Positions 50,417-61,774 of a stretch of DNA of 64,000 nucleotides are shown here, piece after piece. Source of the DNA: Burhinus oedicnemus (Eukaryota; Chordata; Aves; Charadriiformes; Burhinidae); NCBI GenBank assembly GCA_008921705.1, contig VFFE01007795.1, positions 2,310,514 through 2,374,513 on the forward strand. Direction: 5' to 3'. How positions within the stretch are numbered: position 1 is the first letter of the stretch; every line of letters starts with the position of its first letter. A program made the position numbers and the translations under genes. The notes beneath the pieces are model-generated. The model saw only the letters and a list, made by a program, of their open reading frames with translations, did not search any database and was not told where the DNA came from.

Positions 50417-53400
50417 AAAAAAACAAATTCGTGATGGCATTCTCTTAGCATGTGCAGTCTTTGCTGTCATTCCTTAAATAAAATCAGCAAACCAGTTAGT
50501 GAACAGAACTAAAATGCAGAGTCAAAAGGACATCAAGACAAGACAGTAGTTCACAGAATTATTTCAGATTGCACTCACAATTACATTCTGTATAGGATAT
50601 TGCAGTACATGTGGACTGATTAAATATAATGCAACACAAGTGACGCAATGGTATATAACCTAATCTGTATTAAAGGGCATGCACTGGCAGTAGTCTAGAA
50701 ACACTGAGTCAGTCTGGTATTGCTATTACAGTTTACTGGCATAATAATGAGTCCAATATATTTATCATAAATTTGAGTGTAATGAAGTTCTACCTAACTG
50801 TATCTGTTCTGAAACAGAATTACAACAGATTTCACTGGATTTTCACTTCTTAATAGTGGAGCTTGACTCCTTTTACACTGCTTATTCCTGTCATATGTTG
50901 AGCCACACCAAGATCCAGAGTGTCACCTATTCTGCTATATTTCAGCACCTTCCAAGATTTGATCAGTAACTTCTTCCAGAAAATTCCATTGTGCTAATCC
51001 TGTTAGGACATGGCATGAATATTAATTAATGTAAACACGCTTTTTCCCAAGGAGACTATTATCTTCCTTTCATGTCCTTCCTATAGGTTTGACAGTACTA
51101 GATTTTGAAATACACTTTACGGGTGCTTGTTCAGCATTTGCTGGACTAGATCTTACTCAAGCAAAGAAGAAAAGCAGCCACTACCCATATCGTACCATCA
51201 CCGTCTGCTGCAGACATTGAGGAGTACCTGGGTTAGATTTGCCACAGCTTCTTTCCACTGTTAGTGGGGAGGTGCTTTCTATATTAAATGCTACAGTTTG
51301 TTAGCTGTAGAGAGAAGTCTTTTTAGTGTTTCAAATTCACTTTCCGCCCCAGCAGGTAGTGAGGAGACACGGTACCAGGCAAAGCTTGTCCTGATGCAGA
51401 AAACATCCACACACAAAGCAGTTTTGAGTTGACAAAGAAAAATTATTGTACTGGGAACATAAAGGAAATAGTTGACTGTGCTCAGTCACAAATTCATGTT
51501 TATTTGATTCTTTTTGAGGAATTAAGTTTTTCTTACCAGACACAAGCAACGATGGAAAGAAAACAAAAAAAGTTTCTGATCATTTTCGGAGCTTTCTGTG
51601 AGTGTCTCATTAGTTGCGTTGTCTTTGGGAACGTCCTCCTGTCTTGGTGACCACCATTTCTCAGAACTATGACACTGCTGGAGAGGTCAGAATACACCAA
51701 AGGGGTAAACAGATGGGGAACACTCAAAGAAGAGCCCAGACACTCCTTCTCTTAGGTCCAACCACAGGCCATGAACCTGAGCTGCAGCACTGCAGCTATT
51801 CCAACAGCGAGCAGAGATTGCCAGCTGGGTTGAACTGCATTGAATAAATTGCCGCCATTTCAAAGGATGGAGGTGACATGCTTTTCTCTCAGCTCAGTTA
51901 TTTCACATCTTTTAGAAGGAAACATGCAGTACTATAAAAACAGCCTATGCTAAAGCCAAAAGTATCGTGGTATCTTGACTCCAACAGTGGCAAGTAGCAG
52001 GTACTGAGGGAAGTATGTGGTAACACTTCCCCGTAAACTTTTCCAGCCTCATTAATTTGCAAGATTCTATGAAGCAGCATAAGTAAAATCTAGTTCTAAA
52101 ATAATATAGCTCCAAAAATATGATCCAGAATCAGTAATGCTGTGTACTTTTGATAACTTTTTCATTAAAAAGATGTGATACATTTGAGCCTGAATGTACT
52201 TAATGAACTATTTCTAAAATAATGTCAGAAACGGTGGAAATAAAAGTAATTACTTTTAAAAACTGAAAATCGAAGTTGTTCAAACAGTACAAGCCAGCCA
52301 TTTGGTTATGCAAGCGCTATAAACAAGCTAGTTCATTCCTGCTCTCAGAAATCATTAACTAAATGCTGAACTATAGAGACAGATAATATGTGCATCCTCA
52401 TCTGTTCAGGGAAAGTGATGTTTACCCATCCAGACTAAAATCACTACCCAACGTCCATCCAAAGTTCAGTAAAATACTGGGCAGCTTCCTTCAAATAATT
52501 TAGGGTAATGGAAAACAAAATCCCTGAAGTGGAGAAGCATAAACCCCGATAGATACTTGATAGGTACTGTAGTGTCAACAAGGGGATTAATTTTCACCTG
52601 TGCCAAGTCTGAGAATAGAAACAGAGTAATAACAGGAAAAACCCACAAGGAAGGCATTAAAATGGTCAGGAACAAATAAGCCAAACTTAATGAGCTATGC
52701 AGCATGCCATAAGGAACTGATGTGCTAACTTTCATCCAAGAATATTGAAAGAATTAGACAACGATCCCAATGAATCATTTTTGCTGATTTTTACCAAATA
52801 CCACAATGTTGGGTAATTCCAAAGGGCTGGGAAGATGCTACTGTTGTGCCAATGTTCAGAAGTGGTCTCATGGAGTGTCTTCAGAATAGATAGGTGGTTT
52901 GCCTGAAGTCAGTTCCACAGAAAATCATGAAAAGGGCATCCTGAGAAAGAATTTAATATGGTGACTGAAGGTCAGACAACATCATTACATAGAAAATAAT
53001 TGTTGCCAGATGTCTGCCTCTTCTGACATTGTCAGTTTGCTTGGTGAGACAACTACATGGACATACATGTATTTTGGCATTTGTGATACATTTGATGTAG
53101 CTCTCTACTGAAATGTGTAGGGCTATAGATGATGAGTGTGATCTGCTGCATAAGCAGAGGAGTATCATATAAGATAGTATTAATCACTGTCTGCAAAACT
53201 AGTGATAGCTCTTTCCAAACTGGAAAATACTCAAAGCAGAGCTTCAAGAATGACCTGAAGTTTGAAAAAGTCATCATGAACAAATGCAGAAGCTGTGTCT
53301 ACCAAAAAGAAGATTAACACATGGTTTCATCTGTCTAAAGTGTTTGTACGAGACATCTAATAATTGAGAAGTTGTGATCTAAAAGGAAAAGAAGCAGAAT

Positions 53401-53423
53401 ATAAAACAAGGGTTGGAACCTGA

Positions 53424-53457
53424 AACAAAAAAAAAAAAAAGAAAAGAGAAAAAAATT
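53424..53457 (+). repeat. A-rich low-complexity tract
   Basis: An A-run of more than 12 nt continues with isolated G and C bases. There is no adjacent LINE or SINE body, so I do not read it as an insertion tail. Confidence 0.7.
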
Positions 53458-55655
53458 ACCTCTCAGTTTAACAGTGCAGGTAACTGTCACTCAGAACAAC
53501 TCAGGAACATGGCTCAGCACCCCTTGCTTACAACTGTCTGTCGGCTTCGGATATTCCTGTAAAAGGTGTTGGAGCTAGGGCGATGCAGAGGTGTCATGCT
53601 CTTAGTGTGGCCAGGTGATCCAAACAGACCTTACAGTCAGGATGACAACAGTTTACTCTGAAAAAATCTTCTCCTGAAGACAATTTGACAGAAAACCTGG
53701 CCACAAAAGGAAACGGGGGAAAAAAGTTACATGGAAAAGCTTTAGCCATCGGAGACTAGCTCAAATACAGCTTAATGCAGTACAGTCTCGATAAAACCAT
53801 CCTGAATGTCAGTGAGACGTGTAGCATGTACGTGTATAGGTGCATCTCTGTGCTTAGGTATTTCTTTCTAAATATATGAGATATAAATTACAGGTACCAT
53901 AGAAATGTCTTTAAAATTATGGCAGTCCATTTTCAAAAAATGCCACACATTAAGATTACCGCAGAAAGCCATGATGATGTTCTGAAGCTGGGAAAAGTGA
54001 GTATTACACATTGAAACAAAACTTTAAAGCTGCATAGTGTCCCAGTTAAATTGCTGCAGTCCTGCATTTGGAACAGGGAGGAGCATGCATGGCAATTGCC
54101 AGAGTCCTTCTCCAGGAGCTCTTAAACAGGTCTGATTTTCTCAGCTCATTTTATGAAGAGTTTTCCGTTTCAAACAGGCGGTATGAACATGTAGTGTTTG
54201 GCAGTTTGCACTGCAACCATTAGGAAAATTGCTGTGACACAGCCACTCTTAAGAAGGGATGGTGGCCTGACAGAGCACCAGCTTGAGTCTTTAGACGTGT
54301 GGGTTTAGTCCTCTGCTCTTTATCAAGCTTACCGTACAACACCCAAAGTAGTAACTTACAGCTGTAAGTGAAAACTTCAATACCTGTACCTACTTTTTTT
54401 CCAGTAAAGTTTTGCAGACTCCTCACTTTCTGGTTCATGCCAGGTTCATGTCCAGTCATGTCATTAAAATAACAGAGCAAAAGGGTGCTGTGGGGGTGAA
54501 GCAGTCTTTAGTCTTTCTAAAAATCATATCATAAACTGACATGAGAATTAGAGTCCTGAGCCTCTACTAGTCAGTGATCCACAAATGGCATTTACTTTCA
54601 GGGACCCAGTCTGGTGTGTCTAAACTAGCACACACCTGCCTGATCCAGCAATAACCCAAAAGTCATTGCCATTCTTGTTCAGAATGAAAGCTGAGGCTGG
54701 AGAAGCCCCTTACATATCTGAAAATAAAGAGGCTCAGCCTGTGAGTGCCTTACCTTGGAGCAGGAGTGAGCCAGGTTTGGTTCACTCATCTGCCTGCAGG
54801 AATGCAGGTGCACGTGCCCAGTTCTCAGCTGTCTGAACATCAGACTCCGATATACTCCAAAGCGAGACAAGCTCAGCAGCTCTATCTGAAGCCGAGTACC
54901 TCTGCAGAGCACAATTAAATTCATTTAACAGAGAGGAAGAGCCACTTGCTTGGGGTCACAGGTCACATCGCTCTGCAGGTGTCTGCGTACAGGGAAGAGC
55001 CTTTTCCACAAACTGAAAATGCCTGAAAAGTCTTTGAAGCTGGGATCTAGAATCATGTTTCCTTTCTTTATGGCCCAATTTTTATTTTTATTTTCTGTAT
55101 GAAGAGATTCTAAAGAGAAGATGTGTGCAGGACCCTGTAGTTAGCTTGGGGCAACTAAACTCCAAAGGAAGACAACATTTACAGGCCAGTCAGTGCTGGA
55201 TCTTTGGGACTGCAATCATAAGCACCTGGCCTTTTCCATGAACAGTATTGGCAATGCTGGTGCCTACTTCAGTGCTGTAGGTTCCTCTCTGGCAGCTTGG
55301 TACCTAAGGCATTTTCTGGGTCTAGTCCTGTGGTCTTTCCTAAGGGGCCAGAGGCCAAATCAAATGTCAACTCTGTTATCGAATCAGCTGGTCTATGGCA
55401 ACCGTCTGCAATTTTGGTGTGCAATATCTTAGCTGATGAGAAATATCAATTCCACTTGGCTTAACCTGGTCTGCAAATAGAAGAGGGTTACATCATATCA
55501 ATCCACATTTGTTGCCGGCTAAGAGCGGACACTATGGCTCTACTGACACGGAGTAACTTGTCTGGGAATCTGACCCCTACCAGTCAGTTTTCCAGGTAGG
55601 GTACAGGTATCATAGCATGTTCACGCTGAACTGAGATCAGAAAGCTAAATGCAAG

Positions 55656-55797
55656 ATCACAGAATCAGAGAATCATAGAATGGTTTAGCTTGAAAGAGAC
55701 CTTAAAGATCATCTAGTTCCAACCCCCTTGCCATGGGCAAGGACACCTCCCACTAGACGTGGTTGCTCAAAGCCCCATCCATCCTGGCCTTGAACAC
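55656..55797 (-). mobile_element. CR1 LINE 3'-end fragment, antisense
   Basis: Begins ATCACAGAATCAGAGAATCA (the CR1 terminal octamer-like repeats), continues with GAATGGTTTAGCTTGAAAG, CATCTAGTTCCAACCCCC and CCATGGGCAAGGACACCTCC, and ends after GGCCTTGAACACT. It is about 140 bp of CR1 3' UTR, severely 5'-truncated. Confidence 0.92.
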
Positions 55798-56568
55798 TGA
55801 GTTGACCTGATGGGGAACATAGAAATGTCATTATCTCACATCAAATATGTGATCTCTTTCCTAGGCACAAACCTTACAGAATGCATTCTTTTTTTGGCAG
55901 AGTAATATGCTTTACAGATGTATTTGGTGTACTTACCTAGGTCTGTAAAATACTTTCAGGAATTCTGAGAAGGAAGATGCAACAGAAATAGGGGAAAAAG
56001 CCTTACAAATTTTAGCAAATACACTTTATGCTAACCTATTGCACATCTGCTCACAGGGAAAACTATGATTCCACCAATACAGCAGTTTTATGTGTAGTTA
56101 TTTTAAAATGAACTGTGGTCCTTACTATGTGGATATATTTTGATATTAGTGCAAATGAGTTAAATATGCACAGACGTCATACATGCACAATTCCAAAAGT
56201 ACATGCCTGTAAATCCAATGATTCTAATTGTTGTATGTATATCTGTATTTTAGTTGCTGAGATTGCTCTAATTCTTAAAGAGAACAATATGAAGAATTAG
56301 ATGTGCATTCTAAACCATAAGCTTGGTTTGCAATGAAACGGCATTTTTGTCTCTGCAATCCAACTGTCAGTAAATCAACTGTACAGTTAAGGGCTTCTCT
56401 TTTTTTTGCTTCTAAAAGTGTATTAATGACAAAACAAGGCTCTTAAACTACTGCCTCTGGCATCAGTCGCTCAAACATAGTTGTATTGCGCTTTTTAACA
56501 ACCAAATTAATTCCACATGAAGAGAAAAAGTATTCACTCTCTTTCTTTCCCTTTTTCAAACTTTGCAG
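55798..56568 (+). other. LGR5: Intron 2, 3' end with acceptor of exon 3
   Basis: No gene seen. It ends in a long pyrimidine tract (CTCTCTTTCTTTCCCTTTTT) and TTTGCAG at 56562..56568, a strong 3' splice site. Confidence 0.75.
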
Positions 56569-56640
56569 ACGTCTTGCAGGAAATGGCTTGACATACATTC
56601 CTAAGGGAGCATTTGCTGGCCTTTTCAGTCTTAAAGTGCT
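56569..56640 (+). CDS. LGR5: LGR5 exon 3: leucine-rich repeat 2
   Basis: A 72-nt exon encoding residues 96-119, RLAGNGLTYIPKGAFAGL followed by FSLKVL. The frame joins exon 2 as CT|A (Leu95) and ends after CT of Leu119, keeping the same break position. The block RLAGN.LTYIPKGAF is the LGR5 second repeat almost word for word (LGR4 has a different phrase here), and it is the main basis for the paralogue call. Donor GTAAGT follows at 56641. Confidence 0.95.
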
Positions 56641-58226
56641 GTAAGTAAACTGTGTGTTGTTTGATATATTTCTGATTTCCTAAATGCTCCAGGGAACTAA
56701 TTAACCAGTGAAGTTTTGATCAAGTAAATTACATATTTTGATCAGCTCATTTTGAACAACTCAACTGAGGTGAAGATACATATGAACATCATTAAATCTT
56801 TGTTTTTTCATATAGAAAATACCCTAAACACAAAAGTTGGAAAACATTAATGGCATTCTAAAAACAACTTGCTCATCAAGTAGATGTCTCTGTACAATAT
56901 CAAAGGTAAAAATTGGTTCGGTTAATAGTTTCTTTAATTGTCTCAGAAGTTCTGATTTCAAGTCTAAAACTCTTAGTGGACTTTTCATGATCACACAAAA
57001 CTGGGGATAAATTGCCTTTTCCTTTTCTTGAGACCTGAGCGGGGAAAGCCAGTATTGTAGAACACCATGTAATTTAAAATGCAGTTCATATTTCATATCT
57101 TGTTCTTTGCAATGTAGTTACTGTAAGATAAATTATAAAAAAAAATGACAAACCCTGTATTATTTGGAGTAATAAGACAGTACATATAGTTACTAAAATT
57201 ATTAGCAGGCTACATCTCATAATATTTATACTAGAGGGGATCTTTCCTATGTAAAGTTCACAGAAACTGTATTATTAGCAAGAACGCCAGCCTCCTAGTC
57301 AGTATCAAGCCAAGCCAGATGCTACTGTAAGAGTATACAAAGCTCTACTGAAAAAATACCTAAGTGGGAAAGAAGTACGAAGAGTTTCCCACTCCATCTA
57401 CTCTTAAGCTGGCCAGCTGTAGCTCTTGTTGGCCTAAGGAGATTTAGGCCTGCCAAAAATTATTTCATTTACAATGTCCCATCGAGTATGCCTCATTTTG
57501 AAGGCAGCATGTACTACTTCAGTTTTACCCACATAGAATTCTTTTATATACATAGGAGTTGGTCCAAACAAGGATATTGGGCCATAGTCAAAGGAAAGAA
57601 AAGATTCTTTTGGAATGAAAAGTGATTTTTCAATCTTTGCAAGCTAAATGATGTGATATTTCAGAAAAGAGATTTGTCAGGTCATTGCTAGCAACCTTCC
57701 ATTTGAGAAAATTGGTTTCATTGAGAAAAATTCACCAGTTTTTACAGAGATAAAATTTTATTCAAACCAAATCATAAACTCATACAGTTAAAAGTTCTGT
57801 TTGCCATCCTGAATAAGGATTTCAAGAGTCAATCCTTCACAGCTTTATCAGAATAAGAAACTGAAGCACTTCAGAAGGAAAGCAAAATCAGTCCATGAGG
57901 ATGACCATTTCAGAATCACTGAAGGCAATTAGGAGCTCAAGCCCTATTGAAAGCAAATGGGATTTACTCTTTTAACTTCTTCAGCTGCTTTGAAAATCCG
58001 TCTCAAAGCTGATGAGTAGCTGCTAACAAAGCTAATACGCTACAGGTATTTGTTTGCTTTGAAGAGAACTGGCATTTGACAGGGGCAGGGTAGTGGAGTA
58101 TTTGTGTAGTTTTACTTTGTAATCTTGGAGTAGAACTAGTACAAAGGAGGTCAGCTTGGAAGAAAATTTAAAATAGAAATTGTCTTTAGTGTGTTAATTC
58201 TGGTTTTTGTGATACTCAAAATGTAG
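56641..58226 (+). other. LGR5: Intron 3
   Basis: A short (1.6 kb) intron with consensus donor GTAAGT. Its acceptor is weak: the pyrimidine stretch TTCTGGTTTTTGTG is interrupted by ATACTCAAAATG before TAG at 58224..58226. There is no gene or mobile element inside. Confidence 0.8.
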
Positions 58227-58298
58227 GATGCTGCAGAATAACCAACTACGCCAAGTTCCTACTGAAGCACTCCAGAACTTGCGCAGCCTGCAGTCTCT
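58227..58298 (+). CDS. LGR5: LGR5 exon 4: leucine-rich repeat 3
   Basis: A 72-nt exon encoding residues 120-143, MLQNNQLRQVPTEALQN followed by LRSLQSL. The first G completes Leu119 (CT|G) and the exon ends after CT of Leu143 at donor GTGAGT (58299). The phrase NNQLR.VPTEALQNLRSLQSL is characteristic of LGR5 (LGR4 has a different AIRG-containing version). The next LRR exon (normally starting RLDAN) is not found before 64000, so the gene continues outside the window. Confidence 0.95.
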
Positions 58299-58660
58299 GT
58301 GAGTATACCCGATAAATCTACTTGTAACCTTGCATGAACAGTAATGTGTGATTACCTATTAATTACCTGTTAATATCACTTAATAATGTGCTGAATCAAC
58401 TTTTTCTTTTAACTCTCTTTGAGCTGCTTTTCAAGAGAACTGTACTCTCAATTAAACATCAAAAGTGACTGATTTCATTCTAGTAATTTCATGACACTGG
58501 CAGCTTCTTTGCAACATTATAAACTGGTTCACCGTCTGAGAAGACACTCCTTGCTCTGCAATGCTTTCTGTCTGTCAAGAATAATATGGTCCCTTGAGAA
58601 CTGGTCTTTCCCATGGTTTTTTAAGTTTTTTTACAGGGGAAAAGAAAGATTCCCAAATGG

Positions 58661-58754
58661 CTCCCTTGGTTTTTTTCATTTGGTGTCATTTTTTGCTTTT
58701 CAAGCAGACTCCCTTGTTTTTTTCAACTGGTGTAATTTTTTTCTTTTTAAGCAG
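58661..58754 (+). repeat. 46/47-bp tandem duplication with acceptor-like ends
   Basis: Copy 1 (58661..58707) and copy 2 (58709..58754) both run CTCCCTTG, a T-run, CTGGTGT or TTGGTGT, a second T-rich tract and AAGCAG. Each copy therefore ends in a pyrimidine tract plus CAG, like a 3' splice site. Confidence 0.85.
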
Positions 58755-61710
58755 TATGGAAAACACTATTAACTCATGAAACAAAGTGTACTAGAGGATG
58801 TTTAATTATATTCTGTGCTTCAGGCAGGTCTCCTTGTATATATTTCTTGACTGTGCTGTGCTGACTCAGTCCATGAGCTTCAGTTTTAACAGAACTCCTG
58901 CCAGAACTGCTAGACCAGGAGTGAGGATTGACTGCTTCGTGGTATGAATGAAATTATTTTGATGTGCTTCTGCCCCATAACATAAGGATGGTTGTACCAG
59001 GTTGTGCTTAAAGCTGACCTAGCCCAGTATCCAGTCTTCAGCAGCAGATGCCAAAGGAAAACCAGAAGGTCTGGCAAAGAATATAATAATACTTCTTTGG
59101 TAAACTGTCCCGGCTGCCAGAGGTTTGCACTCAGGGACTCACTGAGCCTATTGTGGCTTCTTTGAGTTTAATAGCTCTTAAAGAATTTTCTTCTGTGAGT
59201 TTGTACGATTGCTTTTTGAGGCAATGTAACACTCATGATTTTTTGTGGCAGAGTATCTGCTGCTCAGCTAGTCCTCTGTAGCATGGTGAAGTACCTCCTC
59301 TTATTTACTCGGAACTTCCCGCATGTTTGATGTTACCTAAGTGCAGCATCAGGAGAAAGTGGAAACTGCGGTTTCTTATTGATGTACACCAGATTTTGTA
59401 GACCTCTATTGTACGTCCATTAGTTATATTTTTCAGACATAGGCCGTTAGGATTGTTTCTCATTTGGGAGCTCTATTCCCTTCCTCTGGTCATTCTTGTC
59501 ACTCTTACTGAATGTTTTTTCAGTTCTCATTGATTTGAGATGAGTCAAGGAGGGATCAGAGCTGCACAGCATGTTTAAAGTGTTTGCACATCATGGATTT
59601 ATAGAGGGGAATTATGGATGCTTTTTTGTTCACTTTCCTACTAATTCCCCAAACTTCGTTTTGCTTAATTTTTTTAACCTTTACTGAACACTAAGCTGTT
59701 ATTTTCGTACTTATTACAACTGCAGGACCTCTTTCTAGCATATTAGTAGCTCCTCAAGGGTTTGTCATGTAAAGTTTGAATTGCCTTTTCCTTAAGTGCC
59801 TCACTTGACACATATCTATACTGGAATTCATCTGCCGTGTTCTTGTTCAGTCAATTGCGTATCATGAGTTCCTTCTGCTGCACTTGCAGTTCACATTTTG
59901 CAACCACAAGGCCAGTGTTGCTGTCTCAACACAGGATGCAGAAAATAGAGTATGTTTCTGAATTATCCATGGAATTCCATTGTCACCTGATTTTTATTTT
60001 TTTTTTAAAAAAAAAGAGACTAAATTTTCTAAAGCATCTACTGATTTTGAATGTGCAGCATAAAAGATCTAGATGATTGAAGATAAGCAGGCAAGTTCTC
60101 TGGACAGAGTAAAATGTCATCTGACTCTTCTCTGTGCTTTAGTTGACCACCATGTATTTTCACAGAATTACTTTGAAATAAAATTGTTTTCCTAAAAAGG
60201 TCTGAGATCCAAATGTGGAATTCAATCTGGAAGTTCAAATAACTATCACAAAAAATGTTGCTACAGTGTGCAGTGATCACCAGCATCACTGGTAAAAGTC
60301 TAACAGTGACAAGGATAGAGTGAGCATCTATACCAAGATATCCAGTCTGGTTAGAGTTAAGATGTATTGGTTGAAAAATGTACTGTGTTGAACATGCTTT
60401 CTTCCTTTTTTTGTGTATAAAGAAGTTCCATCAGAACGTTAACATCTTTTGCATACATTCAATTCAGCCAAAATCTGAAGAACAAAATTAATGAGATGAA
60501 TTGATTTCCAGCAAAATTATGTCATCTGTGTATAACTTACCACTACACAGACACACATTATACTGTATTAGCTCCCAGGTTCTTAAGTCCGTCTTGAACA
60601 ACATTTACCTCCTTAATATATAAAGCATTCGTTAAGGTTTCTAAAGGTGAAACAGCCCTAAGAATTAATTATCTTATAATTGTTATTTGGTTAGTGCCTT
60701 TTTTCTTTATTGACCAGACACAGACTGAAATATCTCAGGCATATACTTTTGAGGTTACAGTTCTTTCCTTTGATCTTTGAAAATGTCATGAGAAAATGCT
60801 GGTCTAGTGACTATATTAGATTTTCTTTCTGCTAAACAAACAAAAAAAAATCTTACTGAGATCACATCACTCTATACACATTCTGGACCAAAACACGATA
60901 AGCCAAGCAAACAAGAGTTTCTTTGTTGCTCTGAAAGAGGCTGTTGAATTTTCATCACAGTTTCTAAACAAAATGACAGTCTCACTCAGGCTTTGTTGAA
61001 AATATTTTTTTCCTTGGGCGAAGAAGTTGAAGAAGTAAACCAAACATAGCTTGTACAGTCTATGTAAAGGACCGATATTTTGTGACAGAATTAAAACAGA
61101 AGGAGAATAGGAGTGGTCAGTAGAAACCTTTAGACAGCTGCGTAGCAGACCCAAGATGGAATGATACGGGTTTGTACAGAAAAGCTACTATCAACTGAAA
61201 GACGATCACCAGCAAGAGAGACCTCTGAGGAAAAGAAAACTATTATTCTTTTGTTTGCTTAAACTGGGTTGTGCCTGTCAGATAAAGGTGTGCACAGATT
61301 CAGTTTCTTGTTTCGTACAGTCTAGGAATTTTCTGTTCACAAGGCGGTTCTTGCATTGATTTCTGATTTACAATAGGAATTATTTCTTTAAACCTTTGAA
61401 ATAGCAGGAGTCTTTTCAAGAGTGTAATTAAGAGGTTAAAAGCCTTCACAAAGACAGTTCTTGTAAGATAGCAACTTCTTGTATTTATTATGTTTAACTA
61501 TGCAGGTGGCATGATTTCTGGAAGCCTCATTAACCCTTTGCTTTAGGTTAGTATAGATGCAAAAAACTGAAAAGTGGTGACAGGACTCAAGTCTCTGCCT
61601 TGTGTGGTTTTACTCAAGAAGGGCAGTCATGTAGAGGGGCAAGCCATACTAACTGCCTTGCTACCTTAATCAATGTGAAGAGTATTATGTTAAAATCATA
61701 TTTATATAAG

Positions 61711-61774
61711 CATGCATATATAATTGTGTGTGTGTACATGCACAATATATGTGTACATATATATACACACACAA
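61711..61774 (+). repeat. (TG)n / (TA)n / (CA)n simple sequence
   Basis: GTGTGTGTGTACA near 61726 and CATATATATACACACACA near 61755 are mutually complementary over part of their length, so the region can fold back. Confidence 0.8.

Larger units (their letters stand above)
48282..55655 (+). other. LGR5: Intron 2, middle segment
   Basis: No supported gene. It contains a phrase of old repeat type near 49870..49930 (CCGACATCAATGAGACTAAG), a CATA/TATA microsatellite (50383..50416) and an A-rich stretch (53424..53457). Frames are short and unrecognised. Confidence 0.6.

Noticed and set aside
60001..60016. T-run followed by A-run that might be a LINE or SINE tail
   Set aside because: No element body on either side. 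It reads as simple sequence.
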